A stretch of 64,000 nucleotides of DNA from Mesorhizobium jarvisii (GCF_003601985.1 NZ_QZXA01000004.1:1-64000), one strand, 5' to 3'; counted from the stretch's first letter, positions 15,747 through 25,537 are shown. The notes: a model not told the origin generated them from the sequence alone. Translations and numbers: made by a program.

Positions 15747-18091
15747 TGAACAAGCACGCCACATCGAACCTCAAGGCCGAGAAGATCGTCGGCGGCGTCG
15801 CCACCGATCAGCGGCATGATTCCGCTCACAAGCATGTCAGCGGCACAGCCGTCTATATCGACGACATGCCGGAACCATCCGGCACGCTGCATGGCTGCCT
15901 CGGGCTCTCGGCCGCCGCGCATGCCACCATCACCCGCATGGACCTTTCGGCGGTGCGCGCTGCCTCCGGAGTCGTCGATGTGCTCACGGCAAAGGATGTG
16001 CCGGGCGAGAATGATATTTCGCCGACCGGTCGGCACGATGAGCCGGTGCTCGCCGACGGCAAGGTCGAGTTCTTCGGCCAGCCGATCTTCTGCGTTATCG
16101 CCGAAACCCGCGAGCAGGCACGCCGCGCCACCAGGCTGGCCAAGGTCGAATACAAGGAATTGCCTTTCGTCACCGACATTGGCGAACTCGATCCGAAGAA
16201 GGACAAGCTCGTCACGCCGCCGCTTACCTTGAAGCGCGGCGATGCCGCCGCTGCGATCAAGGCGGCGCCGCGCCGGCTGAAGGGAAAGATGCGCGTCGGC
16301 GGCCAGGAGCATTTCTATCTTGAAGGCCATATCGCCATGGCCGTTCCCGGCGAGGATCAGGACGTCACCATCTATTCCTCGACCCAGCATCCGAGCGAAG
16401 TCCAGCACATGGTGAGCCATGCGCTCGGCGTACCCAGCAATGCCATCACGGTGGAGATCCGCCGCATGGGCGGCGGTTTCGGCGGCAAGGAAACGCAAGG
16501 CAATCAGTTTGCCGCGCTCGCGGCCATCGCTGCCAAGAAACACCATCGCGCCGTCAAGATCCGGCCCGACCGCGACGACGACATGATCGCCACCGGCAAG
16601 CGTCATGATTTCCTCGTCGACTACGAAGTCGGCTTCGACGACGAGGGCAACATTCTCGGTGTCGATTTCATGTTCGCCGCGCGTTGCGGCTTCTCGTCGG
16701 ATCTGTCGGGCCCGGTGACGGATCGCGCGCTGTTCCATTGCGACAACACCTATTTCTGGCCGACCGTGCACGCGCAATCGGCGCCGCTCTACACCAACAC
16801 CGTGTCGAACACCGCCTTTCGGGGCTTCGGCGGCCCGCAAGGCATGGTCGGCGCCGAACGCGTCATCGACGAGGTGGCGTTCGCGGTCGGCAAGGATCCG
16901 CTCGAGATCCGCAAGACGAATTTCTATGGCACCAGCGACCGCAACATCACGCCCTACCACCAGACGGTCGAGGACAACATCATCCAGCGCATCGTCGCCG
17001 AACTCGAGGAGAGCGCCAGCTATGCGCGGCGGCGGCGCGAAATATCGGCCTTCAACGCCAACAGCCGTTTCATCAAGCGCGGCCTGGCGCTCACGCCGGT
17101 CAAGTTCGGCATTTCCTTCACCGCCACCCACTACAACCAGGCCGGCGCGCTGGTGCATGTCTACACCGATGGTTCGGTGCATCTGAACCATGGCGGCACC
17201 GAGATGGGGCAGGGGCTCTACCTCAAGGTCGCGCAGGTGGTGGCGGAAGAATTCCAGATCGATCTCGACCAGGTGAAGATCACCGCGACCACCACCGGCA
17301 AGGTGCCCAACACCTCGGCCACCGCGGCATCGTCCGGCTCCGACCTCAATGGCATGGCGGCACAGAATGGCGCCCGCCAGATCAAGGACCGGCTGACCGA
17401 TTTCGCCGCCGAGAAATACCAGGTGCCGCGCGATCAGGTGCTGTTCCTGCCCAACCGGGTGCGCATCGGCAACCAGGAGATCGCCTTCGCCGATCTCGTC
17501 AAGCAGGCCTACATGGCGCGCATCCAGCTCTCGGCGGCGGGTTTCTACAAGACGCCGAAAATCCACTGGAACCGCGACAAGGGCGAGGGCCGCCCCTTCT
17601 ACTATTTCGCCTACGGCGCCTCCTGCTCGGAAGTCTCGGTCGACACGCTGACTGGCGAATATGTGGTCGAGCGCACCGATATCCTGCACGAGACCGGCCG
17701 TTCGCTGAACCGCGCCATCGACCTTGGCCAGATCGAGGGCGGCTTCATCCAGGGCATGGGATGGCTGACGACGGAGGAGCTGTGGTGGGACGGCAAGGGC
17801 CGGCTGCGCACCCACGCACCGTCGACCTACAAGATCCCGCTCGCCTCCGATCGGCCGAAGATCTTCAACGTCACTTTGGCCGACTGGCCGGAAGCCGGAG
17901 AGCCGACGATCCATCGCTCCAAGGCGGTCGGCGAGCCGCCCTTCCCGCTCGGCATGTCGGTGCTGCACGCGCTGTCGGATGCGGTGGCCAGCGTCGCCGA
18001 TCACAGGATCTGTCCGCGCCTTGATGCTCCAGCGACGCCGGAGCGTGTGCTGATGACGATCGAGCGGCTGAAAGGTGAGGCGAAGGACTGA
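15743..18091 (+). CDS. xdhB: Xanthine dehydrogenase molybdenum-binding subunit
   Basis: A 782-residue catalytic subunit that oxidises hypoxanthine to xanthine and xanthine to urate at a molybdopterin centre. It starts with DSAHKHVSGTAVYIDDMPEP, typical of XDH large subunits. Cofactor-binding motifs include MGGGFGGKE (about residue 240), NTAFRGFGGPQG (about 355) and the terminal KAVGEPPFPLG, which contains the catalytic Glu. It overlaps xdhA by 4 nt and is followed after 53 nt by xdhC. Length fits the family. Confidence 0.96.
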   Translation: MMNKHATSNLKAEKIVGGVATDQRHDSAHKHVSGTAVYIDDMPEPSGTLHGCLGLSAAAHATITRMDLSAVRAASGVVDVLTAKDVPGENDISPTGRHDEPVLADGKVEFFGQPIFCVIAETREQARRATRLAKVEYKELPFVTDIGELDPKKDKLVTPPLTLKRGDAAAAIKAAPRRLKGKMRVGGQEHFYLEGHIAMAVPGEDQDVTIYSSTQHPSEVQHMVSHALGVPSNAITVEIRRMGGGFGGKETQGNQFAALAAIAAKKHHRAVKIRPDRDDDMIATGKRHDFLVDYEVGFDDEGNILGVDFMFAARCGFSSDLSGPVTDRALFHCDNTYFWPTVHAQSAPLYTNTVSNTAFRGFGGPQGMVGAERVIDEVAFAVGKDPLEIRKTNFYGTSDRNITPYHQTVEDNIIQRIVAELEESASYARRRREISAFNANSRFIKRGLALTPVKFGISFTATHYNQAGALVHVYTDGSVHLNHGGTEMGQGLYLKVAQVVAEEFQIDLDQVKITATTTGKVPNTSATAASSGSDLNGMAAQNGARQIKDRLTDFAAEKYQVPRDQVLFLPNRVRIGNQEIAFADLVKQAYMARIQLSAAGFYKTPKIHWNRDKGEGRPFYYFAYGASCSEVSVDTLTGEYVVERTDILHETGRSLNRAIDLGQIEGGFIQGMGWLTTEELWWDGKGRLRTHAPSTYKIPLASDRPKIFNVTLADWPEAGEPTIHRSKAVGEPPFPLGMSVLHALSDAVASVADHRICPRLDAPATPERVLMTIERLKGEAKD

Positions 18092-18144
18092 ATCCGGCAA
18101 AACGTGCAATTCAGGCCGAAAAACCCTATGTTTCCCGCACGGGA

Positions 18145-19056
18145 ATGCGAATGATGAATTCGAAAGTGCAAAGCCTGAAAGACTTCCTGGCTGGCCAAGG
18201 TCGCATCGCCTTGGTCGAAGTGGCCGGCACCAAGGGCTCGACGCCGCGCGAGAAGGGCGCCTTCATGCTCGTCTCGCGGGAGGCGACTTTCGGCACGATC
18301 GGCGGCGGCCAGCTCGAATATATGGCGATCGACAAGGCGCGGCAGACGGTGGCGTCTTCATTTCACCGCAAGCTAGAGGGCAAAGAGGCCCGCATCGAGG
18401 TCGATGAAGTCTGCGCCACGCTCGACGTGCCTCTCGGGCCCGAGATTGGCCAATGCTGTGGCGGGCGCGTCGAAGTCTTGATCCGGCTTGTCGACAGCGC
18501 GCTCGCTGCTGAGTTGGTTTCGGCGGCCGAAGTCGAAGAAGCCCACCTGCCGCACGTCTATATCTTCGGTGGCGGCCATGTCGGCCAGGCGCTGGCGTCG
18601 ACGATTGCGCTCCTTCCCGTACACGGAGTCGTCATCGAGACGCGGGCCGAGGCGCTGCAAGGCATGCCGGAAACCGTCGAGACGCGGCTGACGCCGATGC
18701 CTGAGGCCGAGGTGCGCAACGCGCCCGCCGGCACTGCTTTCGCCATCCTCACCCATGACCACGCGCTTGATTTCCTGATCGTCGCCGAAGCGCTGAAACG
18801 CGACGATGCGGCCTATGTCGGCATGATCGGCTCGAAGACCAAGAAAGCCACGTTCAGGAACTGGTTCCTGAAATCGGCGGATGGCAGCGATGCGGAATTT
18901 GCCCGCCTCGTCACGCCGATCGGCGGCGACGCCGTCAAGGACAAGCGCCCCCAAGTCATTGCCGCACTTGCAGCCGCCGAAATCATGACGGCGCTGGTCA
19001 GTCACAACACCGCACCAAATGCCGACCGTCCGCATGACAGGGAGATGGCCGGCTAA
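18145..19056 (+). CDS. xdhC: Xanthine dehydrogenase accessory protein
   Basis: A protein of about 300 residues that delivers sulfurated molybdenum cofactor to XdhB. The N-terminal XdhC_CoxI domain has GSTPREKGAFML and FGTIGGGQLEY, then a GQCCGGRVEVL block. The C-terminal Rossmann domain has VYIFGGGHVGQALA. Three ATGs are possible (18145, 18151, 18154). GGGA at 18140-18143 is better spaced for the latter two, so the first few residues are uncertain. It closes the uraH-xdhABC unit and is convergent with the LLM gene at 19072. Confidence 0.93.
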   Translation: MRMMNSKVQSLKDFLAGQGRIALVEVAGTKGSTPREKGAFMLVSREATFGTIGGGQLEYMAIDKARQTVASSFHRKLEGKEARIEVDEVCATLDVPLGPEIGQCCGGRVEVLIRLVDSALAAELVSAAEVEEAHLPHVYIFGGGHVGQALASTIALLPVHGVVIETRAEALQGMPETVETRLTPMPEAEVRNAPAGTAFAILTHDHALDFLIVAEALKRDDAAYVGMIGSKTKKATFRNWFLKSADGSDAEFARLVTPIGGDAVKDKRPQVIAALAAAEIMTALVSHNTAPNADRPHDREMAG

Positions 19057-19071
19057 GTTTTTTGCTGGTGC

Positions 19072-20319
19072 TCAGGCCGGCCGTCTCAAGCCCAGATGGT
19101 CGCGCAACGTGCGACCCTCATACTCCCGGCGAAACAGGCCGCGCCGCTGCAGTTCCGGCACGACGAGCGTGGCAAAGGCATCAAGCTCGCCCGGGAAATA
19201 GGACGGCATGACATTGAAGCCGTCGGCCGCCCCGCCTTCGAACCGCGCCTGCAACTCGTCTGCCACTTGCGCCGCCGTACCGACAATGCGCCAATGGCCG
19301 CGCGCACCGGCGAAGTGGCGAGCCAGCTGGCGGATGGAAAGGCCGTCGCGGCGCGATTGCTCGACGACCAGCGCCTGCCGGCTTTTCATGCCCTCGCTCT
19401 CCGGCAGTTCGGGCAGCGGCCCGTCGATCGGATAGCGCCAGAGATCGGAGATGCTGAGGTAGCTGGAGAGCAGCGCCACGCCGACATCGTCGGGGATCAG
19501 TTCCTGCAATTCCTCGTGCTTCTCGCGGGCCTCGGCCTCGGTTTCCGCCACCACGGGCGACACGCCGGGCATGATCTTGATGTCGTCGGGCTCACGCCCA
19601 TAGGCGGCCATGCGCTCCTTGAGATCATCGTAGAAGGCTTTGGCTTCCTCAAAAGTCTGCGCTGCCGTGAACACCACGTCGGCGGTGCGGGCAGCAAGGT
19701 CGCGGCCGACATCCGAGGCGCCGGCCTGGACCATGACCGGCGCGCCCTGCGGCGAACGGGGCAGGTCGAGCGGGTCGCGCACCGAAAAGCTCTGGCCGTG
19801 ATGGCCGGGAGCCTTGCCGTGCCACAATCCGGTGACCACCTCGGCGAACTCGCGCGCACGCTCGTAGCGGTCGGCATGGGGCTTGAGGCCCGTCGAGCCG
19901 AAATTGGCTGCTTCGATCGGGCTGGCCGAGGTGACCAGGTTCCAGCCGGCCCGGCCGCCGCTCAGATGGTCGAGCGACAGAAAGGTCCGCGACAGCCCGT
20001 AAGGCTCGTTGTAGCTTGTCGACGCCGTCGAAACGAGGCCGATGTGGCTGGTCCGCACGGCCAGTGCCGACAGCAGGCTGATAGGCTCGAAGCCGATCGA
20101 GCGCGACGTCTGGCTGGCGATGCCGACATTGGCTTCGCGCAGGCCCGCGGCGTCCTCGCAGAAGATCATGTCGAATTTCGCCGCTTCCGCCGTGCGCGCC
20201 AGCTGGATGTAGTGGTCGATGTCGATGCCGGCCATGACATGCGCTTTCGGGTGCCGCCAGGCAGCGATGTGGTGACCAGTCGCCCAGAGGAAGGCGCCGA
20301 GCTTCATCTGCGCGGTCAT
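19072..20319 (-). CDS. LLM-class flavin-dependent oxidoreductase (NtaA/DmoA-like), 415 aa
   Basis: A luciferase-like flavin monooxygenase. It opens with MKLGAFLWATGHHIAAWR and has the family's HIGLVSTASTSYNEPY and SGGRAGWNLVTS blocks, which are typical of the nitrilotriacetate/alkanesulfonate/dibenzothiophene monooxygenase group. Such enzymes need FMNH2 from a separate reductase; none is encoded nearby. The start overlaps the end of the next LLM gene (20316) as ATGA, so both come from one transcript. The substrate cannot be inferred. Its position inside a purine-catabolism region is suggestive only. Confidence 0.85.
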   Translation of the reverse strand: MTAQMKLGAFLWATGHHIAAWRHPKAHVMAGIDIDHYIQLARTAEAAKFDMIFCEDAAGLREANVGIASQTSRSIGFEPISLLSALAVRTSHIGLVSTASTSYNEPYGLSRTFLSLDHLSGGRAGWNLVTSASPIEAANFGSTGLKPHADRYERAREFAEVVTGLWHGKAPGHHGQSFSVRDPLDLPRSPQGAPVMVQAGASDVGRDLAARTADVVFTAAQTFEEAKAFYDDLKERMAAYGREPDDIKIMPGVSPVVAETEAEAREKHEELQELIPDDVGVALLSSYLSISDLWRYPIDGPLPELPESEGMKSRQALVVEQSRRDGLSIRQLARHFAGARGHWRIVGTAAQVADELQARFEGGAADGFNVMPSYFPGELDAFATLVVPELQRRGLFRREYEGRTLRDHLGLRRPA

Positions 20320-21290
20320 TGGTCACCTCCGCCGGCAAGTCCAAGATGCGAGCGCAGCGTCGCCCCGCGATAGCCCTCTCGAACAAGGCCGCGTTGCCGC
20401 AACGCCGGCAGAACACGATCGGCGAAATCGTCGAGCGCTGAGTGCTGCGCGGGCAACTGGATGTTGAAGCCATCGCAGCTTTTCGCCCGCAATTGGGTTT
20501 CCAGCCTGTCCATGCTGGCGGCCGGCTCATCGTCGGGGGCGAACGAGATATTCGTCAGCACCTTCACGGCGTCCGGATCGCGCCCAGCGGCCGTGGCACG
20601 ACGCCTCAGATCATCAAAGCGTGTTTTCGCGCTCTCGGCCGTTCCGCTCTCCAACAAAATGACATCGGCAGTGCGGGCGGCAATGTCGAAATCGGCTTCT
20701 GTTAGGCCCGACAGCACCAGCACCGGCGCATCCTGCGGCGAACGCGCGACGTTCAGCGGCCCGCGCACGGAGAAGAACTCGCCCTTGTGATCGAGCAGGT
20801 GCATTTTCTCGGGATCATGGAATCTGCCGCCGGTCTTGTCGAACAGCAACGCGTCGGCATCCCAGCCCTGCCACAGGCCTTGAACGATGCCGATATATTC
20901 CTCGCTGCGGCGAAAGTCCGTGTCGGAAAATCCTTCCGGCCGGCTGAAATTGGCGGCTTCGCGTGGGCCTTGCGCCATCGTCGCATGCCAGCCTGCGCGG
21001 CCATGACTGATGATGTCGAGCGAGGCAAAACGGCGCGCCAGATTGTAGGGCTGATGGGCAACCGTCGAGGCCGAGGCAACCAGTCCAATCTTATCGGTGA
21101 CGGTCGCCAGGGAGGCCAGCAGCGTTGTCGCTTCGAATGGGCTGCTTGATAACCCTTCCGCGGAATCGGAAATCACGACCATGTCGATGCCGGCCGCCTC
21201 TGCCGCTCGCACGAAGGTCTTGATCTCTCCGAAATCCAGAACGGCCTGTCCTTTGGCGGCAGCGATGTTGAGCGAAATGGCGAGATGCAT
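20316..21290 (-). CDS. LLM-class flavin-dependent oxidoreductase, 324 aa
   Basis: A second luciferase-like flavin monooxygenase in the same operon, about 90 residues shorter than its partner. It shares the KIGLVASASTVAHQPYN and SHGRAGWHATMAQ blocks and the C-terminal GYRGATLRSHLGL motif, which recurs in the partner as EYEGRTLRDHLGL. The lengths differ mainly in the middle and at the start, but both look intact. It lies upstream of the longer copy with a 4-nt overlap and 78 nt after the LysR gene on the same strand. The pair may act in sequence or as a complex (inference). Confidence 0.82.
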   Translation of the reverse strand: MHLAISLNIAAAKGQAVLDFGEIKTFVRAAEAAGIDMVVISDSAEGLSSSPFEATTLLASLATVTDKIGLVASASTVAHQPYNLARRFASLDIISHGRAGWHATMAQGPREAANFSRPEGFSDTDFRRSEEYIGIVQGLWQGWDADALLFDKTGGRFHDPEKMHLLDHKGEFFSVRGPLNVARSPQDAPVLVLSGLTEADFDIAARTADVILLESGTAESAKTRFDDLRRRATAAGRDPDAVKVLTNISFAPDDEPAASMDRLETQLRAKSCDGFNIQLPAQHSALDDFADRVLPALRQRGLVREGYRGATLRSHLGLAGGGDQ

Positions 21291-21368
21291 TGCGTCAACC
21301 TAGGTTCGCCGGTGCGCAAGGCAAGTCCGGCGGATAGACCAGTGGACCCTCACTTGTCGGCCAGCCGA

Positions 21369-22289
21369 TTACTTGCCGGCCAGGATATCCTTGATCAACC
21401 GCTGGCAGCGCTCCGCCATGAAGTCCAGCAGCAGCCGTACCTTGGGGTCCTGCAGCTTCTTGTGCGGATAGACGGCGGCGAACTGCACCGGCGTCGGCGG
21501 CGTGTTGGCCAGGATCACCTGAAGCCGCCGGTCGCGGATGAACGGTTCGACCTCGAAGCGCGGCTTGTTGATGATGCCGCGTCCCGACAGTGCCCAGCCG
21601 GTCAGCACGTCGCCATCGTCCGTGTCGTAAGGCCCATGCACCTCGAATTTCTGCGGCCCTGTGGGGGTCTGCAGCGTCCAGACATATTCGCGCGCACCGG
21701 AATAGCGCAGCATCAGGCAGTCGTGTTTCTTGCCGATCAGCTCCTGCGGCTCGGCCGGCTCGCCGCGCGCCTCCAGATATTTCGGCGCCGCCACCAGCAC
21801 CCGCTCGCATTCCATGATGCCGCGCATCCTGAGGCTGGAATCCTCGATGATGCCGAGCCGGAAAGCGACGTCGATGCCTTCCTTCATGATGTCGACATTG
21901 TGGTCCGAGAGCCTCAGCCGCACCTCGATGTCAGGATATTTGTCGTGGAAATCGGGAATGCCCGAGGCCACCAGCCGGCGCCCGAGGCCGAGTGGCGCTG
22001 TCACGCGAATGGTGCCGCGCGGCTGGCCGGACAAGGCGGACACCGCGGCTTCCGCCTCGGTGATCGCCTCCAGCACCTGCTTGGCGCCCGAGTAGAAAAC
22101 CGTGCCATGCTCGGTCGGCATCAATTGCCGCGTCGTACGGTTGAACAGCCGCACGCCCAGATGCTTCTCCAGTTCCTTGATGCGGTTGGAGGCGACCGCC
22201 GGAGAAATGCGCATGTCGCGGCCAGCCGCCGACAGATTGCCGAGTTCGACGACGCGGACGAAGACGGCGATGTTGTCGAGATAGGCCAT
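21369..22289 (-). CDS. LysR-family transcriptional regulator
   Basis: A 306-residue LysR regulator. The N-terminal winged helix covers about residues 1-60 (LDNIAVFVRVVELGNLSAAG, then RISPAVASNRIKELEKHLGVRLFNRTTR). The effector-binding domain follows from about 88. The ATG at 22289 is used because GAAGG lies about eight bases upstream; a GTG three codons earlier is possible. It diverges from puuD and lies upstream of the two LLM genes on its own strand, so it may control either or both. The effector is unknown; a purine intermediate would fit the location. Confidence 0.9.
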   Translation of the reverse strand: MAYLDNIAVFVRVVELGNLSAAGRDMRISPAVASNRIKELEKHLGVRLFNRTTRQLMPTEHGTVFYSGAKQVLEAITEAEAAVSALSGQPRGTIRVTAPLGLGRRLVASGIPDFHDKYPDIEVRLRLSDHNVDIMKEGIDVAFRLGIIEDSSLRMRGIMECERVLVAAPKYLEARGEPAEPQELIGKKHDCLMLRYSGAREYVWTLQTPTGPQKFEVHGPYDTDDGDVLTGWALSGRGIINKPRFEVEPFIRDRRLQVILANTPPTPVQFAAVYPHKKLQDPKVRLLLDFMAERCQRLIKDILAGK

Positions 22290-22421
22290 TCGGAGCACCT
22301 TCGCCGGTTTGCAGCGATTAGCCTAGTATTTTCCATTTTTTTTTGAAAGTCATCGTACACCTCGCCTCTTTCCGTTTGCGTGCGACACCGTAAAGTCGCG
22401 TCATCGGCAGGGACGACTTCA
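22290..22421. promoter_or_regulatory. Divergent promoter region between the LysR gene and puuD
   Basis: A 132-nt gap with an A+T-rich core (22320-22350, including a run of nine T) between the LysR gene and puuD, which are transcribed apart. LysR regulators commonly bind such divergent gaps. I could not fix a single T-N11-A operator with confidence. Confidence 0.45.
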
Positions 22422-23639
22422 ATGATGGATTTCGCGATTTTCTGGGACTGGCTGAGCTTCGCCGTGCGGTGGCTGCATGTCATCACCGGCATCGCCTGGA
22501 TCGGCTCGTCCTTCTATTTCGTAGCGCTCGATCTCGGCCTGCGCCAGCGTCCGGGCATGCCGGCCGGCGCCTTCGGCGAGGAATGGCAGGTGCATGGCGG
22601 CGGCTTCTACCACATCCAGAAATATTTGGTGGCGCCGGCCGAGATGCCGGAGCACCTGACCTGGTTCAAATGGGAATCCTACGCCACCTGGCTGTCCGGC
22701 TTCGCCATGCTGTGCGTGGTCTACTATGCCGGCGCCGACCTGTTCCTGATCGATCCCAATGTGCTGCCAATGTCGGTGCCGGTCGGCATCCTTTTGTCCA
22801 TGGCCACGATCGGCGTCGGCTGGGTGGTCTATGATCTCCTGTGCCGCTCGCCGCTGGGAAAAAGCGATACCGGCCTGATGTTGGTGCTTTACTGCGTGCT
22901 GGTGTTCATCGCCTGGGGGCTGACGCATCTGTTCACCGGCCGCGCCGCCTTCCTGCACCTGGGCGCCATCACCGCCACGATCATGTCGGCCAACGTCTTC
23001 ATGGTCATCATCCCCAACCAGAAGATCGTCGTCGCCGACCTGATCGCCGGCCGCAAGCCTGACCCGAAATACGGCAAGATCGCCAAGCAGCGCTCGCTCC
23101 ACAACAACTATCTGACGCTGCCCGTTCTGTTCCTGATGCTGTCGAACCACTATCCCCTGGCGTTCGGCACGCAGTTCAATTGGGTCATCGCCTCGCTGGT
23201 GTTCATCATCGGCGTGCTGATCCGGCACTATTTCAACACCGTGCACAAGCGGGCCGGCAACCCGCACTGGACCTGGCTCGGCGCGCTTGTCCTGTTCATC
23301 ATCATCATCTGGCTGTCGACCGTGCCGAAGGTGCTGACCGGTGAGCCCAAGGCCTCCGCCTCGGCGGATATCTACATCGCTTCCGCGCATTTCCCGGCGG
23401 TGCGCGACACCGTGCTCGGCCGCTGCTCGATGTGCCATGCGCAAGAGCCGGTCTATGAAGGCATCTATCACGCGCCCAAGGGGGTGATGCTCGACACCGA
23501 TGCTGATATCGCCAACCACGCCCGCGAGATCTATCTGCAGGCCGGCCGCAGCCACGCCATGCCCCCCGCCAATGTCAGCCAGATCACCGACAAGGAGCGG
23601 GCGCTGCTGGTGGCCTGGTTCGAAGGCGCGGGGAAATAA
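22422..23639 (+). CDS. puuD: Membrane urate oxidase PuuD with cytochrome c domain
   Basis: A 405-residue inner-membrane protein. The first 320 or so residues hold about eight membrane helices and the PuuD signatures VRWLHVITGIAWIGSSFYF and HVHGGGFYH-like WQVHGGGFYHIQKY. After about residue 325 a soluble cytochrome c domain carries the heme motif CSMCH, with MPPAN as the likely axial Met. In the family it converts urate to 5-hydroxyisourate and passes electrons to the respiratory chain, so no peroxide-forming uricase is needed. The ATG at 22422 follows AGGGA; a second ATG comes straight after. guaD begins 2 nt after its stop. Confidence 0.95.
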   Translation: MMDFAIFWDWLSFAVRWLHVITGIAWIGSSFYFVALDLGLRQRPGMPAGAFGEEWQVHGGGFYHIQKYLVAPAEMPEHLTWFKWESYATWLSGFAMLCVVYYAGADLFLIDPNVLPMSVPVGILLSMATIGVGWVVYDLLCRSPLGKSDTGLMLVLYCVLVFIAWGLTHLFTGRAAFLHLGAITATIMSANVFMVIIPNQKIVVADLIAGRKPDPKYGKIAKQRSLHNNYLTLPVLFLMLSNHYPLAFGTQFNWVIASLVFIIGVLIRHYFNTVHKRAGNPHWTWLGALVLFIIIIWLSTVPKVLTGEPKASASADIYIASAHFPAVRDTVLGRCSMCHAQEPVYEGIYHAPKGVMLDTDADIANHAREIYLQAGRSHAMPPANVSQITDKERALLVAWFEGAGK

Positions 23640-23641
23640 GC

Positions 23642-24955
23642 ATGAATTCGACACTTCTGCGCGGCCGCATGCTGTCCTTCGTGCGCTGGCCCGAGACCAT
23701 CGACGACCATTCGGCCTGGCGCTACGAGGAAGATGGCGGCCTGGTGATCAGCGACGGCAAGATCGTTGCATCAGGCGCCTATGCGGACGTCGAGAAGCAG
23801 GCCGGTGAGGGGGCCAAGAAAATCGATCACCGGCCGCACCTCTTGCTGCCGGGCTTCATCGACACCCATGTGCATTTCCCGCAGATGCAGGTCATCGCCT
23901 CCTACGGCGCCGAACTGCTCGACTGGCTCAACACCTACACTTTTCCGGAAGAAACGAAATTCGCCAACGCCCAGCATGGCCGCCGCATCGCGCGGCTGTT
24001 CCTCGATGAGATGGTGCGGCACGGCACCACGACGGTGGCTGCCTACTGCTCGGTGCACAAGGCTTCCGCCGAAGCCTTTTTCGCCGAGTCGCATGACCGC
24101 AACATGCTCAACATCGCCGGCAAGGTGATGATGGACCGCAATGCGCCCGAAGGCGTGCTCGACACGCCGCAATCCGGCTATGACGACACCAAGGCGCTGA
24201 TCAGGGAGTGGCACGGCAAGGGGCGCCAGCACTATGCCATTACGCCGCGCTTCGCCATCACCTCCTCGCCGGAGCAGATGGAGATGGCCGGCGCGCTGTG
24301 CCGCGAGCATCCCGACCTGCACATGCAGACGCATCTGTCCGAAAACCACGCCGAAATCGCCTTCACGCAGCAGCTTTACCCGTGGTCGCGCGACTACACC
24401 GATGTCTACGAACATTACGGCTTGCTGGGCAAAAACAGCCTGTTTGGCCACTGCATCCATCTGTCGGAGCGCGAGGCCGATGCGCTTTCAGAGAGCGGCT
24501 CGGTGGCGGTGTTCTGCCCGACCTCGAACCTGTTCCTCGGCTCCGGCCTGTTCGACTACCAGCGCTTTCGCCGCCGGGAAAAGTCGCTGCGCATAGCCGC
24601 CGCCACCGATGTCGGCGGCGGCACCAATTACTCCATGCTGCGCACCATGGACGAGGGCTACAAGGTGATCGCGCTGAATGGCGAGAAGCTCAACCCGTTC
24701 CAGTCCTTCTGGCAGATCACGCGCGGCAATGCCGAGGCGCTGTCCGTGGCCGGCAAGATCGGCACGCTGGATCAAGGCACCGACGCCGATATCGTCGTGC
24801 TCGACGCTAGGGCGACGCCGGCGATGCGGCTGAGGATGGAAACGGCGCAGACGCTGGCGCAGGAATTGTTCCTGCTGCAGACCCTGGGCGACGACCGCGC
24901 CGTGCGCGAGGTCTATGTCGCGGGGCGGGCGGCCAAGAGCGATATGGCGAATTAG
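23642..24955 (+). CDS. guaD: Guanine deaminase (amidohydrolase type)
   Basis: A 437-residue amidohydrolase that converts guanine to xanthine, the substrate of the XDH encoded nearby. Metal and substrate motifs are LPGFIDTHVHFPQ (about residues 77-89), QTHLSENHAEI, FGHCIHLSE and ATDVGGGTNYSML, in the order and spacing of the TRZ/ATZ-type GuaD family. It starts 2 nt after puuD and so is in one operon with it. No gene close to it in the window suggests another substrate such as S-adenosylhomocysteine. Confidence 0.94.
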   Translation: MNSTLLRGRMLSFVRWPETIDDHSAWRYEEDGGLVISDGKIVASGAYADVEKQAGEGAKKIDHRPHLLLPGFIDTHVHFPQMQVIASYGAELLDWLNTYTFPEETKFANAQHGRRIARLFLDEMVRHGTTTVAAYCSVHKASAEAFFAESHDRNMLNIAGKVMMDRNAPEGVLDTPQSGYDDTKALIREWHGKGRQHYAITPRFAITSSPEQMEMAGALCREHPDLHMQTHLSENHAEIAFTQQLYPWSRDYTDVYEHYGLLGKNSLFGHCIHLSEREADALSESGSVAVFCPTSNLFLGSGLFDYQRFRRREKSLRIAAATDVGGGTNYSMLRTMDEGYKVIALNGEKLNPFQSFWQITRGNAEALSVAGKIGTLDQGTDADIVVLDARATPAMRLRMETAQTLAQELFLLQTLGDDRAVREVYVAGRAAKSDMAN

Positions 24956-25033
24956 AGCGCCGGGGTGCGTTCATTGCTTGACCCGGCGGCAGCCATCGGT
25001 CAAAGCGTGCGGCGAAGTTGACAGGGGAACGAC

Positions 25034-25537
25034 ATGGCCGTTGCTGACGACATCGCTCTGATCCGGAAACAGGAAGAAGTTCTTGTCTTCCCAGCCTTCG
25101 ATGAGGCCGTCGCCTTCAAGATCGGCTCCGCCATCCGCCACCGCGCAATCACCGAAAACCTGCCCATCATCGTCGACATCAGGCTGTGGGACCGGCCGCT
25201 GTTCTATGCGGCCATGCCGGGGTCGAATGCTTCCAATCCCGATTGGGCGCGCCGCAAGATCAATGTGGTGAAACGGTTCCTGAGGAGCACTTACCGCATG
25301 GTGCTGGAGCAGCAACGCCCCGACCGCGCCTTCAAGATCGGCGAGGGCCTCGACATCTCCGACTATGTGCTCGCCGGCGGCGGTTTTCCGGTGACGGTCA
25401 AGGGCGCCGGCGTTATCGGCGTGATCGCGGTTTCCGGGCTGCCGGAGCGCGAGGATCACGGCGTGGTCGTCGATGCGCTGTGCGACCACTTGGGTGTCGA
25501 CAAGCGTGGGCTGGCACTGGCTACGGACGCCGAATGA
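25034..25537 (+). CDS. UPF0303 / heme-degrading domain (DUF336-like) protein
   Basis: A 167-residue soluble protein of the UPF0303 family, related to the GlcG/HbpS-type fold. Family blocks are VFPAFDEAVAFKIG near residue 20, a WDRPLFYAAMPGSNASNPDWARRK segment near 55, and a C-terminal GFPVTVKGAGVIGVIAVSGLP block. The biochemical role of this family is not settled; heme binding or degradation has been proposed for relatives. It follows guaD by 78 nt and overlaps the glycerate kinase gene by 4 nt (ATGA), which suggests a link to glyoxylate/glycerate metabolism. Confidence 0.85.
   Translation: MAVADDIALIRKQEEVLVFPAFDEAVAFKIGSAIRHRAITENLPIIVDIRLWDRPLFYAAMPGSNASNPDWARRKINVVKRFLRSTYRMVLEQQRPDRAFKIGEGLDISDYVLAGGGFPVTVKGAGVIGVIAVSGLPEREDHGVVVDALCDHLGVDKRGLALATDAE

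Noticed and set aside
15497..18109. An 870-codon minus-strand open frame opposite xdhB
   Set aside because: xdhB has cofactor motifs and overlaps xdhA. The minus frame is a shadow without motifs or ribosome site.
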